Notes under the pieces: generated by a model
The model's database searches: none
Told to the model about the DNA's origin: nothing
The model's input: only the letters and a program-made list of their open reading frames with translations
DNA from: a virus
Virus record (IMG/VR): IMGVR_UViG_3300032006_000014
Location: 1-49,174 of that record
DNA length: 49,174 nucleotides
Strand: one strand, 5' to 3'
Part shown: positions 1-7,932 of the stretch, piece after piece
How the letters are laid out: each line of letters opens with the position of its first letter
Numbering within the stretch: position 1 is the first letter of the stretch
Position numbers and translations under genes: made by a program

Positions 1-63
1 GGCGGCTGTCGCTGCTATGCCAACTACTGCTCCTCCGATAATGTAATTTCCTTTTTTACTCAT
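1..63 (-). CDS. N-terminus of a small membrane-type protein, cut by window edge
   Basis: The minus strand reads ATG at 61-63 and stays open to the window edge (21 codons). After a short polar start (MSKKGNY) the peptide is a run of Ile, Gly, Ala and Val typical of the first transmembrane segment of a small phage membrane protein. Its ATG overlaps the TGA of the upstream gene (ATGA), which supports translational coupling and makes the call more than a chance ORF. Function cannot be given; a holin-like or anchor role is possible but unsupported. Confidence 0.55.
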   Translation of the reverse strand, partial: MSKKGNYIIGGAVVGIAATAA

Positions 64-566
64 GTCAACTGACCTCCGTATGTTCTTAGGGCAACTACCC
101 TACTTACTGTATTATACGCAGTTGTGTAAGTATTCAAAAGTCCAGAAGTCTGACGTTTTAATGTATCTAAATCAATTACATCTCTTCGTAATTCTTGCAG
201 AGCAGGATACCTAGTAAAAATAGCCCCTCGTAATTCCTCTTTAGTTGGTTTACGAGAACCGCTTTCTTGGTACTCTGACGCTAAATTCCACAATGCTTTA
301 GAATAGCTTTCATTAAAAGCAGCTTCATGGGCTGATAGTTTTGCATCCACATCTGCGACCTTAGTTTCCAAATAAGCTTTATAGCCACCAAACATAGTTA
401 AAAATTCTTCTAATTGTCGATTATCATAATTCATTAAATTAGAGAATTCTAAATCAGTTTTTTCTGATAAGTCGGGTTCAAAGGGAGGTATCCCCCAATC
501 CGCTACTTCTTTTTGGGACTTTCCTAAAGCTTTCATTGGAGTCCATTTTGTATCTCGTTCTTGCAT
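60..566 (-). CDS. Hypothetical helical phage protein
   Basis: I do not recognise this 168-residue protein. It is charged and mostly helical by composition. A central segment (about residues 50-90) has heptad-like spacing, and a C-terminal segment (about 115-160, LQELRRDVIDLDTLKRQ) looks like a second helical stretch. There is no signal peptide or membrane segment. The start is supported by AGGA a few bases upstream, which overlaps the stop of the preceding gene. It sits at the end of the replication and recombination block, so a packaging, structural or DNA-metabolism helper role are all open. Confidence 0.75.
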   Translation of the reverse strand: MQERDTKWTPMKALGKSQKEVADWGIPPFEPDLSEKTDLEFSNLMNYDNRQLEEFLTMFGGYKAYLETKVADVDAKLSAHEAAFNESYSKALWNLASEYQESGSRKPTKEELRGAIFTRYPALQELRRDVIDLDTLKRQTSGLLNTYTTAYNTVSRVVALRTYGGQLT

Positions 567-570
567 ATTA

Positions 571-1287
571 TTATCCTATATATGATCTCGTATAATCTAA
601 TATTTCTTGAGTTTTAGAGACATTAAATAAACCTTCCCTACGAACTCCTGTTTCTAAATCAATCCAAAAAGGTTTAGAAATTCCTTTGTTTGTCCATTCT
701 TGTATAGCTGAAGGTAAAGTATCTATATTTAAACCCCCAGCATACCCAAAAAACTTTTCTGATTGAGTGTGATTAGGCCATTGGTCAGGAAAAATTCCTG
801 CACCGCTAGAAGTGTCATATAAAACTGAGGTATTTGGAATGCCTCGTGCAATCCAATCATTTACTCCATCTGCCTGTAAAATAATTTCTTGTGGACTATT
901 CTTACACCAATCTACAAATTGAGAACAATATGAAGATAAAGGAATACCATGAACATTAAGTTGTATACGTCCGAAACTAGATAAGTCTATATCTAAATCC
1001 TCTAAAACATTATCTATATCTCCCGTCTGAATTATGTCTGTGGAATATGGAGGACATATATGGGCAGATAATTTAATACTAGAATAAACATCTCCACCAT
1101 CTAGTTCTGTACATAAATGTAATAAATCTAAAATCCATTGTTTAGTTGGAAATCTATATAGTCCAGTAGCTTCTGATTGAGGCAGTAAAATTCCCCATTC
1201 AACGAATGGATATACTGTACTTAATCCCACAAGTTCTTTTGGGTGAACCGAATTATCGGCTCCTGTTATAGTAACTCTTTCAATCAT
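571..1287 (-). CDS. TrpF-like TIM-barrel protein (phosphoribosylanthranilate isomerase-like)
   Basis: A 238-residue protein with the look of a complete single-domain TIM barrel. The visible motifs are VEWGILL (29-35), LYDTSSGAGIFP (156-167), GYAGGLN (181-187) and FWIDLETGVR (207-216). The last two resemble the phosphate-binding loops of phosphoribosylanthranilate isomerase (AGGL..., SSGVE...), and a family of uncharacterised bacterial and phage proteins shares this pattern. No other tryptophan-pathway gene is present, so tryptophan synthesis is unlikely; a sugar-phosphate or nucleotide role is inference. Its ATG overlaps the TGA of the Fe-S nuclease gene (ATGA), so the two are probably co-translated. 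Confidence 0.65.
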   Translation of the reverse strand: MIERVTITGADNSVHPKELVGLSTVYPFVEWGILLPQSEATGLYRFPTKQWILDLLHLCTELDGGDVYSSIKLSAHICPPYSTDIIQTGDIDNVLEDLDIDLSSFGRIQLNVHGIPLSSYCSQFVDWCKNSPQEIILQADGVNDWIARGIPNTSVLYDTSSGAGIFPDQWPNHTQSEKFFGYAGGLNIDTLPSAIQEWTNKGISKPFWIDLETGVRREGLFNVSKTQEILDYTRSYIG

Positions 1288-1964
1288 TCAACACTCCTAC
1301 ATCCACACCACGGTGGCCCCGAACATTTTTCTGGAACATCTCTAGCCGACATATCCATTATTTTAAAACATCTAGTTAAAATCTTATCCCATTCTTTATC
1401 ATCCTGCTCAACAAGAAAGGTTTTAATTTTCTGATCATTTTTATTTTCATAAAAAACTGTACCCATTGGATACTGCCCAAGATTTAAATAAATTTGTAAT
1501 TGAATAGTGTGTTCATCTTTAGGCTTTTTTAGTTTTCCAAAACCTGATGAATTAATTGTCTTGCTTTCTATAGGAAGAACTCCATAGACATCATGTTCAA
1601 CTAAAAAGTCTATACGTCCTGATATAGACGGATTTTCTAATTTAACAGGAATTTCTCTGTCTATATAAATTCCCATATCTGTAAAATATTTTTCAAGCCG
1701 TTCTTCTAAAGCATTACCAGTATCAAAAATTCTTCGTAATGTAGGATCAAGGGGTTGTCCTTTTAACTGTCCAGTATAAGCAAAATAAAGGAATCTATCG
1801 CAAGGATTACCTAAAGCAGATGGGTAGAACACGCCCTCTCTTTGAGGAGCCATATACCCTTTTAAAGACGAATTTAATTCATCCTCTAGCCATCTATCTT
1901 TCTGACTTTCGGTTCGTTGTTTTCTGGGCTTGGGGGTTCCTCCAATTTGTTTAATGCCCGCCAT
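1284..1964 (-). CDS. Cas4/RecB-like PD-(D/E)XK exonuclease with probable Fe-S cluster
   Basis: 226 residues carrying the full Cas4/AddB-type pattern. An early cysteine (C55, in NPCDRFLY) is followed by the nuclease motifs GRIDF (D119), PIESK (E133, K135) and Q155..Y159, then late cysteines C214, C220 and C222, with C199 nearby. One early plus three late cysteines ligate a 4Fe-4S cluster in Cas4 and AddB. The likely activity is metal-dependent ssDNA exonuclease for recombination or end processing. AAAGGAG lies 6 bases before the ATG. The first 79 bases overlap the upstream DUF559-like nuclease gene in another frame. No CRISPR array is present, so an adaptation role is not implied. Confidence 0.82.
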   Translation of the reverse strand: MAGIKQIGGTPKPRKQRTESQKDRWLEDELNSSLKGYMAPQREGVFYPSALGNPCDRFLYFAYTGQLKGQPLDPTLRRIFDTGNALEERLEKYFTDMGIYIDREIPVKLENPSISGRIDFLVEHDVYGVLPIESKTINSSGFGKLKKPKDEHTIQLQIYLNLGQYPMGTVFYENKNDQKIKTFLVEQDDKEWDKILTRCFKIMDMSARDVPEKCSGPPWCGCRSVE

Positions 1965-2239
1965 ACTGTCTCCTTTATTTCTCTATAAGTCTTGTCTTTA
2001 ATATGTAAAATATGTTCTATCTCAGGATGTTTCATGAGAATCATATCTCGTTGCACATCTCTTTTCTTAAAATGACCATAAAAACCATCAGCTTCTATAA
2101 CCATCCCAATCTCAGGAATCCAAAAATCTACCACGTATTTCATAAAATAATTCCCTTGATCATATCTTATACCGAATTCGTTTAGAATACCAGCAATTAT
2201 CTGCTCTTGGGGTGTATGATCTTTAGGTGGTAAGTTCAT
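1886..2239 (-). CDS. DUF559/Vsr-like endonuclease domain protein
   Basis: 117 residues with a compact PD-(D/E)XK-type core: VVDFWIP (D38), MVIEADG (E49, D51) and a following H56, the arrangement of Vsr mismatch endonucleases and DUF559 proteins. It probably cuts or nicks DNA in recombination or repair, possibly at junctions or mismatches; the substrate is unknown. The gene starts inside the end of the RecA-like gene (17-base overlap) and itself overlaps the Fe-S nuclease gene by 79 bases, so three DNA-processing genes are stacked. The ribosome-binding site is weak, which suggests translation coupled to the recombinase gene. The C-terminus (after about residue 98) is polar and probably disordered. 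Confidence 0.72.
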   Translation of the reverse strand: MNLPPKDHTPQEQIIAGILNEFGIRYDQGNYFMKYVVDFWIPEIGMVIEADGFYGHFKKRDVQRDMILMKHPEIEHILHIKDKTYREIKETVWRALNKLEEPPSPENNEPKVRKIDG

Positions 2240-3164
2240 TCTGTAATTTAATATAGATATCCTGATTTTCGGTAAAGAATTTCTTTACCCCATTCATACC
2301 CATAACCTTATCATCGCCGTAATTATACCACGGGCCAGATTGTTTTATAATACCACGTTCTACACCTTCACGTATAAAACTCTCCATAATATCAATCCCA
2401 CCATCTACTCTAAAAGGTACAGTAGCTGATTTCCAATTTTCACCACCTACTTTACTTTTTCGTAATCTAACTTCCATATCGAATCCAACATTATCATTGC
2501 CTTCTTTAATCCATCCACTACGGCGTACCTGTAGTAGAAAGTGTGAGAAGAATGATTGTGCTAATCCACCGGGCATATTATCCAAAGCTACTGGCCCCAT
2601 ACTAGATCGCACTTGATTTATTGCAATAAAAGCTGAACCATTTTTTAAATTGGGCAATATTCGGGGTAACGAAGTATTAACAAATCTAGCTTGCCATGCC
2701 ATTGGATTGTATGAAAAATCTTCATCATGTACTGCTGTTGGAACAAGCCCCGCTATACTATCTAGAACAATTAAATCTACCCCTTCTCGCATTAACTCTC
2801 TAGCAGTATTCATTGCGTCCTCACCATTAGTTGGTTGAGATACTAAGACTTGAGAAGAATCTACTCCGCAGCGTTCTACCCAATCTGAATCCCACGATAA
2901 CTCTGTATCTATCCAAGCTGCCACACCACCTTCTTTTTGAACACTCCCAACAGCTTGAGATGCTAAATATGACTTACCCACATTGGTAGCCCCATACACT
3001 AAGGTCATTCGTTTCTTAGGTATACCACCACCAGTAAGAGTATCAAGAGCAGGAATCCCGAAAGCGATCCGTCCATAAGAGAACTCATCACTATTACCTC
3101 TAATTAAATTTAGATTCTTATTTTTTAATAAAGATTCTACTGCCTCTTCTGGAGTATTTTTCAT
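2223..3164 (-). CDS. RecA-like recombinase
   Basis: A strand-exchange ATPase of the RecA/UvsX group, 313 residues from the chosen start. It shows Walker A GATNVGKS, Walker B LIVLDS, and a RecA-type NQVRSSMG segment followed by NMPGGLAQSF, matching the L2 and core region. A C-terminal stretch (FIREGVERGIIKQSGPWYNY) closely follows the RecA pattern around its 'gly-ala-trp-tyr' motif. The start at 3164 is preferred over an upstream in-frame ATG at 3218 because GAGGGG lies just before it and the ATG overlaps the upstream TGA (ATGA). Its neighbours are two nucleases, which suggests recombination-dependent replication or repair. It lacks the long acidic tail of bacterial RecA. Confidence 0.92.
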   Translation of the reverse strand: MKNTPEEAVESLLKNKNLNLIRGNSDEFSYGRIAFGIPALDTLTGGGIPKKRMTLVYGATNVGKSYLASQAVGSVQKEGGVAAWIDTELSWDSDWVERCGVDSSQVLVSQPTNGEDAMNTARELMREGVDLIVLDSIAGLVPTAVHDEDFSYNPMAWQARFVNTSLPRILPNLKNGSAFIAINQVRSSMGPVALDNMPGGLAQSFFSHFLLQVRRSGWIKEGNDNVGFDMEVRLRKSKVGGENWKSATVPFRVDGGIDIMESFIREGVERGIIKQSGPWYNYGDDKVMGMNGVKKFFTENQDIYIKLQNELTT

Positions 3165-3412
3165 TTGGTTCCCCTCTTCAAAATTGCCTCTGCCCATGCA
3201 AAATAAACAGCACAACATTGAATAATTTCGTTATACATTTGATCTGCGTCATGTTCCCAAATTGCTCTTGCAACTTCCCCATTTTCTTCAGCTGCAATGA
3301 CACACCACCACTCGTCAGTATGTTGGGATTGATCCCCATACATAACATCTTGGCGTTCTCTTTCTGCTAAAACTGCTTCTAAAACATCTGCCCTAGGAAC
3401 TTTTTTACTCAT
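3161..3412 (-). CDS. MazG-like nucleotide pyrophosphohydrolase family protein
   Basis: 83 residues from the second ATG. It begins with an AVLAERERQDVMYG segment, then has W..I.AEENGEVARAI (EE..E metal-binding helix), and ends with a helix carrying further acidic positions and Trp. This is the usual layout of small phage MazG-like all-alpha NTP pyrophosphohydrolases, which hydrolyse (d)NTPs to monophosphates or trim alarmones. The ATG at 3430 would extend it by six residues; the start at 3412 is favoured because GAGG precedes it, although the spacing is long. The gene ends in an ATGA overlap with the recombinase gene. Confidence 0.7.
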   Translation of the reverse strand: MSKKVPRADVLEAVLAERERQDVMYGDQSQHTDEWWCVIAAEENGEVARAIWEHDADQMYNEIIQCCAVYFAWAEAILKRGTK

Positions 3413-3623
3413 TAGAATCAAGTACCTCATCTATTTGTGAGTCAATTTTATTCTTCACAAATGTAAATACTTCATCTGATGCTATTCCTGCATCTGTTAA
3501 TTGGGCCTCAATTGGTAACTCTGTATCTATTTGATCTACTGTTAAATCAATTCTACCGTATTGATTGGTATCTAATGGGCCTACCCTAAAAGTGAACCCT
3601 AAATGCATACTAACTTTTGGCAT
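3405..3623 (-). CDS. Small hypothetical protein
   Basis: 72 residues, not recognised. The N-terminal half is strand-rich (LGFTFRVGPLDT, then YGRIDLTVDQIDTE) and the C-terminal half is acidic and helical (FVKNKIDSQIDEVLDSNE). The start has a good AAAGGAG site. It overlaps the upstream DUF1599-like gene by 14 bases and the downstream MazG-like gene by 8, so it is part of a tightly packed operon of nucleotide and recombination genes. It could be a small accessory subunit to one of them; nothing in the sequence decides this. Confidence 0.65.
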   Translation of the reverse strand: MPKVSMHLGFTFRVGPLDTNQYGRIDLTVDQIDTELPIEAQLTDAGIASDEVFTFVKNKIDSQIDEVLDSNE

Positions 3624-3927
3624 CTTTTTCTCCTTTTTCTTCTAATGGATAACTGAAACATTCTCTCTGTAACATTAATCCTATTATAGCATATCCAGCA
3701 ATATCTATCAAGCTATCTTCTATAGATTCATGTTGAGGATTTCCCTTTTTCCATACTAAATGTTTTAATCTACACAACTTATCCCATAAACGAACAATTA
3801 AACCTTCTTCCTTAAAAATAAGGATGTTATCTGGGCCGTAGTCTCGATGTTTAGATGCTACAATACTAGCAATCTCTAAAGCTATATTTTTACTAGCTTG
3901 TTCAAATGTACCATTACTTTGTCTCAC
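3610..3927 (-). CDS. DUF1599 / nucleotide-modification-associated domain protein
   Basis: 105 residues that follow the DUF1599 (Nmad1-like) pattern: KHRDYGPDNIL, then GLIVRLWDKLCRLKHLV, then ESIEDSLIDIAGYAII. This family is an all-alpha MazG relative found in phages and linked to nucleotide metabolism or base modification. The reaction here is unknown. The start is GTG, supported by GGAGG 7 bases upstream and by a GTGA overlap with the preceding stop. It is the second predicted nucleotide-pool protein within 1 kb, after the MazG-like gene. Confidence 0.75.
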   Translation of the reverse strand: MRQSNGTFEQASKNIALEIASIVASKHRDYGPDNILIFKEEGLIVRLWDKLCRLKHLVWKKGNPQHESIEDSLIDIAGYAIIGLMLQRECFSYPLEEKGEKDAKS

Positions 3928-4403
3928 TCCAACTCCTCCATACTATTTAATAATTGGTATGGGTATAAATAGCAGGGTCTATTAGGAACTGGTTCTGACC
4001 AATATCTTTTCTGTTTTATATCCTTACCTAATGCCCATCCCATAATATCTACACAAGGTAGATCATGTAATCTAACTAAAATAAAAATTTGCTCGTCTTT
4101 ATCTTTAGGGTGTAGTATCAGATTGCCATACGGATGATACGTACTACGTACTTGTAAGTTTGAACCCACATCTGCCTTAATGTTTTGGAAATCAGTTGCA
4201 AATCCAATCCATTCTTTATCCAAAGCTAACGATACAGCGTATTCTGCAATACATCCCTGTATATCAATATGATCAGAATCATTGTCTTTTTTACTAATAT
4301 TGTATGCTCCCTTTACCCCAAGAGTTTTATCATAGCTATGACGTTTTTTGCCCATAGCTTTAGCATAACTAAGTTGTTTTTCTGTTAATGTAATTTTTAA
4401 CAT
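3924..4403 (-). CDS. Hypothetical protein, possibly with a restriction-endonuclease-like fold
   Basis: 159 residues. From the chosen ATG the order is a helical N-terminus (LTEKQLSYAKAMGKKR), then IQGCIAEYAV (E54), a KADVG segment (D78), LQVRST (Q84, R86), and a hydrophobic strand IFILVRL. An E...D...QxR series flanked by strands is reminiscent of PD-(D/E)XK nucleases with a degenerate lysine position, but this is weak. A TTG at 4424 could start it upstream; the ATG at 4403 is preferred because a GGGGG site lies just before it and this leaves a clean 14-base gap after the polymerase gene. Function is unassigned. Confidence 0.65.
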   Translation of the reverse strand: MLKITLTEKQLSYAKAMGKKRHSYDKTLGVKGAYNISKKDNDSDHIDIQGCIAEYAVSLALDKEWIGFATDFQNIKADVGSNLQVRSTYHPYGNLILHPKDKDEQIFILVRLHDLPCVDIMGWALGKDIKQKRYWSEPVPNRPCYLYPYQLLNSMEELE

Positions 4404-4417
4404 ATAGCCCCCACATT

Positions 4418-6382
4418 TTACCAATCAATATAATTTTCAACTGAGTCGTCAGGTTTAATGTAATCCTTTTTAGTTGCCCAAGAAGGTGTACAAACTTCCA
4501 TATCTACCTGTAATGGAATGTCTAAGGAATTAATTTCTAACAACTCTTTTATCTTAAATGGTATATTTCGTAGATCATCATCGTGTATTTCACAGATAAT
4601 CTCGTCATGTACCTGTAATAAGATATTACTTTTTGTAGTTTCTAAATATTTATCTACCTCAATCATTCGTTCACTCATGATATCGGCACTAGTTCCTTGG
4701 ACTAAATAATTTACTCCCTTATAAGCAAACTTAGGATTAATTTTATATACTCGTCCATATCTATTGCGTATCCATCCCCGACTTTCTACAGTTTCGACTA
4801 CCTTATCAAAAAACTCTTTAGACCCCTCTAGGCCATCGAAATAGCGTTTTTTATACTGTCCCGCCTCATGGGGCGTAGTTCCTAATTGCAAGGCTAATTT
4901 ATTGCGTCCTATACCGTAAATAGTACCAAAAGTAATTGCCTTCGCCATTTGCCTATAGAATTTATAATCAGCGTCATCTTCAGTTGTATTAAAGGCTAAT
5001 TTCCCCGCCTCACCATGAAAATCTACATCATCCTTATTTAATAAAGCATCAATTACTTCATTACGAAAGTATGACATAAAAACACGAACTTCCATTTGAG
5101 AGTAATCAAAACCGACTAAAGTATAATTAGGTCGGGGTACAAACAATCTTCTTATAGCAATCTGTTTACCTGAGTCTTCATCAAAAGATTCATCTCCCAT
5201 AAAACCCCATGTTTGTAGAACTTCATTAGACAAGTTAGTACTCTCAGTACTTTGCCCTTTAGCAGCCATTGTAGCTGCGATTCTATTTTTCACATCGGCT
5301 AAATCTGAATCTGTTAATTCATTGTACTTTAATTTAAAGTGATTTCTGGGTATATTTTGTAGATTTGGTTCTCTACTAGACAGTCTACCTGTTGCAGCCC
5401 CCCAATTACAAAAAGAAGTATGCATAGTGTTGTCAGGAATATCTAAATAAGGTTCAATATACGTTGATTGTAATTTCAATAAAGTTCTATATTGCCTTAT
5501 CAATCCTGCCATTGGGTGGTCAATTTGAATTAAAGCTGACTCACTCCATGAATCGGCTCCCTTGGCAGTTTTAACTGGAGAAGATATCCCCAAAGTTGCA
5601 AAAGCTTCTCCAATCTGCTGAGAACTACTTATATTAAATTCTGTCCCTGCGATTTGATGAATATCTTTAGTAATGTCTTCTAATCGGACAGCCAACTGTT
5701 CATTAGTTTGTGTAGCATAAGTTTGATCTACACTAATCCCTCGTTTTTCCATCTTGTATAAAACTTTAGTTAACTCACATTGCATGTTAAGTAAGTCTAA
5801 TTGTTTTGTTTCTTTTAATTTCTCAAAACGATCTTCATAAAGTTTATATGTCATTAAGACATCTTGCTCACAATATGGCCCTAAAATATCTGGTGGGGCT
5901 AATGAAAAATCTTTATTCCATTTATTCTTGCGAAGTAACTTCTTTGTGTCTACATCATACTGTCCATATTCCGAACCATAAGTACGAATTAAAGTATCTG
6001 TTAATCCAAGGTCTTTTGTATCTGAATGTTCAGACATTCTAACCATTACAATAACATCTACTAATTGCTGATCTTTAACCTCTAAACCATCGTTAGCTAG
6101 AAAATGTAGATCAAATTTTAAGTTATATCCAATCAATGTTTTACATTCGGATAATAACGCCATCAAGTCATGTGCAAAAGCAATGGGTAAATTTTCACCT
6201 GATTGATGCCTAAAAGGGAAATATAAGGAATCATTGGGGCTAGTTGCTATACCAACCCCACATAATTGATTCCACCCAAAGGCTTGTAAACCATTTGTCT
6301 CAACATCAACAACTAGCTTATCAAGCCCTTTAAGGCTCTCAAGGGCAGAAACGCATTCTTCTGCCGTTGTAATGACTGACAT
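4418..6382 (-). CDS. polA: Family A DNA polymerase with 3'-5' proofreading domain
   Basis: 654 residues: the replicative polymerase. The exonuclease domain has ExoI DVETNG (D26, E28), ExoII NLKFDLHF (D91) and ExoIII YCEQD (Y170, D174). The polymerase domain has TGRLSS (331-336), LQNIP (341-345), motif A DYSQMEVR (D426), motif B RQMAKAITFGTIYG (K481, F485, Y489) and motif C VHDE (H592, D593). There is no 5' nuclease domain, as usual for phage PolA. Motif B has Phe at the position equal to E. coli F762, the common bacterial-type residue. About 60 residues between LQNIP and RRLFVP (roughly 347-407) are longer than in E. coli Pol I. The start overlaps the SSB stop as TAATG. Confidence 0.97.
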   Translation of the reverse strand: MSVITTAEECVSALESLKGLDKLVVDVETNGLQAFGWNQLCGVGIATSPNDSLYFPFRHQSGENLPIAFAHDLMALLSECKTLIGYNLKFDLHFLANDGLEVKDQQLVDVIVMVRMSEHSDTKDLGLTDTLIRTYGSEYGQYDVDTKKLLRKNKWNKDFSLAPPDILGPYCEQDVLMTYKLYEDRFEKLKETKQLDLLNMQCELTKVLYKMEKRGISVDQTYATQTNEQLAVRLEDITKDIHQIAGTEFNISSSQQIGEAFATLGISSPVKTAKGADSWSESALIQIDHPMAGLIRQYRTLLKLQSTYIEPYLDIPDNTMHTSFCNWGAATGRLSSREPNLQNIPRNHFKLKYNELTDSDLADVKNRIAATMAAKGQSTESTNLSNEVLQTWGFMGDESFDEDSGKQIAIRRLFVPRPNYTLVGFDYSQMEVRVFMSYFRNEVIDALLNKDDVDFHGEAGKLAFNTTEDDADYKFYRQMAKAITFGTIYGIGRNKLALQLGTTPHEAGQYKKRYFDGLEGSKEFFDKVVETVESRGWIRNRYGRVYKINPKFAYKGVNYLVQGTSADIMSERMIEVDKYLETTKSNILLQVHDEIICEIHDDDLRNIPFKIKELLEINSLDIPLQVDMEVCTPSWATKKDYIKPDDSVENYIDW

Positions 6383-7062
6383 TAGAATAAATCGTTAGAT
6401 TCTGAACTCGTACCATTACTGTCAGAAGTAGGTACATCACTATATCGTTCTAGATAATAGTCCTTAATAGCAGGAAGATCACCTATTTCTGTAAGTTTAT
6501 CTTCTGGAATTTCTACTTCTCTAGGGGTAGAAGTAACCATATAAGAAGTATCGTAGGCTCCAGTACCTGTACGTTTAACTCGTACTACTCCTTTGTCTAG
6601 TTGTCCCCAATCACTATAAATGTCTACCAACTGGTTCCAAATATAGTCGCTTCGTCCAAAGCTAAGAGGTACGACACGGAAATCATTAACCGTCTCTTTA
6701 AACATCTTTTTACCTGCTGGCCCCTCAACTTCTTCCCAAGTATCTACTCTTTTCTCAGCATGAATAACCTCGTGGACATACGCCCAAAAAGCGAACTTGT
6801 GAGAAGGTCGAGTATCCGAAGGCACTTCCGAAATATCTATGGAGTCATCTTTAAGAACAGATACCCATCGGTTACCTACTCTATAGACATACAAATATAT
6901 TTCGTCTAATAAAGTGTCATCATCCTTACCAGTTGCTACTGGACTCATGAAGGCTTGATCCCCATCCTTAAACCAAATCTCACGGTTATTAGCCCGATCT
7001 TGATTAAAGGCAGGACGGCGATTATCTTCTCTTATTTTTTGTATTCTAGAAATACCACTCAT
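6382..7062 (-). CDS. Single-stranded DNA-binding protein, phage type
   Basis: 226 residues. The core has IWFKDGDQAF, a strand-rich region, KFAFWAYVHEVIH, and SFGRSDYIWNQLVDIYSDWG followed by KRTGTGAYDTSYMV. The tail is acidic and Ser-rich, ending ESNDLF. This layout (OB-type core with aromatic residues plus an acidic, aromatic-ended tail) fits phage SSBs such as the T4 gp32 and T7 gp2.5 groups, and the gene lies between primase and polymerase. It would coat template ssDNA and recruit partners through its tail. AGGAG lies 9 bases before the ATG. Assignment to a named subfamily is uncertain. Confidence 0.72.
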   Translation of the reverse strand: MSGISRIQKIREDNRRPAFNQDRANNREIWFKDGDQAFMSPVATGKDDDTLLDEIYLYVYRVGNRWVSVLKDDSIDISEVPSDTRPSHKFAFWAYVHEVIHAEKRVDTWEEVEGPAGKKMFKETVNDFRVVPLSFGRSDYIWNQLVDIYSDWGQLDKGVVRVKRTGTGAYDTSYMVTSTPREVEIPEDKLTEIGDLPAIKDYYLERYSDVPTSDSNGTSSESNDLF

Positions 7063-7077
7063 GTTTCTTATCTCCTT

Positions 7078-7932
7078 TTACCAATAAGTTTTATTTTCTA
7101 ATACCTTATGTAATTGTGTTGCTTGTCTAATATCTTGAACATCTTTATACTGTTTCGGTATTTTTATATATGATACCAGAAACCTATCGGACATGTCAAG
7201 TAGTGCGTTATTTATCCCTTTTTGCCCCGCTGTGTCATTATCTAAACATAGCACAACTTCAGAGGGATGTAAAGAACTAATTAAATCAATTTGTGTTGGA
7301 GAACATATTGCTCCTAAAATAGCCACACTTGAATAGCCATGTAAGTCTAACCATATCGTATCTAAGGCTCCCTCAGTTACATATAATCTATCTATTACAG
7401 GAGGCAACAAATGAATACCAAATAAAGAGCGAGATTTTTTAAAACCTTTAGAATAAAGGTATTTAGGAATTGCTTGTTGTCTACGAGTTATCCAACCCTT
7501 TGTTTGTTTATCTATGTCGAAAACAGGTAAAACAAAATCACCATATTCATTTATAGAACAATCCCATTTATTAATACTGTCAGAAGAGAAGTCCCTTTTA
7601 TAAATCCAATGTCCCGATGGAACAGGTTTTAAATTATTAGATGGAGGAATAATCTCTTCTATTTCAATCTTTTGTTCAATATCATCAAGTAAAGAAAAAG
7701 AGAATGAAGATAACAACATCTCTTTTTCTTCGGGGTATTTTCCAGAAAGTTTAAAAATGAAATACGGCAGTCCGCCTTGCCCACATCCCGCAAAACAAAT
7801 CCATACACCCTTTTCAGTATTAATTGAACAGGATGCCACAGTATCGTTATGAAATGGGCATGGAATATTAAACTGTGTTTTCTCTACTGGAACGTCTATA
7901 TCGTGATCCAATAGTAGAGAAATCCAATCCAT
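7078..7932 (-). CDS. DNA primase (CHC2 zinc domain + Toprim)
   Basis: 284 residues, compact for a primase. The N-terminal zinc-binding module has C25, H28, C46 and C50 (CPFHND ... CFAGCGQGG), for template recognition. The C-terminal Toprim domain has VTEGALD (E187) and LCLDNDTAG (D231, D233), which bind the catalytic metals. The region between is shorter than in DnaG, and there is no fused helicase; the helicase is a separate gene just upstream. The gene overlaps the preceding small gene as TAATG. It makes RNA primers for the phage fork together with the neighbouring helicase, SSB and polymerase. Confidence 0.92.
   Translation of the reverse strand: MDWISLLLDHDIDVPVEKTQFNIPCPFHNDTVASCSINTEKGVWICFAGCGQGGLPYFIFKLSGKYPEEKEMLLSSFSFSLLDDIEQKIEIEEIIPPSNNLKPVPSGHWIYKRDFSSDSINKWDCSINEYGDFVLPVFDIDKQTKGWITRRQQAIPKYLYSKGFKKSRSLFGIHLLPPVIDRLYVTEGALDTIWLDLHGYSSVAILGAICSPTQIDLISSLHPSEVVLCLDNDTAGQKGINNALLDMSDRFLVSYIKIPKQYKDVQDIRQATQLHKVLENKTYW

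Noticed and set aside
1284-1964. CRISPR adaptation locus, because of a Cas4-like protein
   Set aside because: No repeat-spacer array, Cas1 or Cas2 is visible anywhere in the window; phage Cas4-like nucleases are common without CRISPR.
3165-3218. Upstream ATG for the recombinase gene, adding 18 residues
   Set aside because: The extra residues (MLCCLFCMGRG...) overlap the MazG-like gene, and the ribosome-binding site and ATGA coupling belong to the ATG at 3164.
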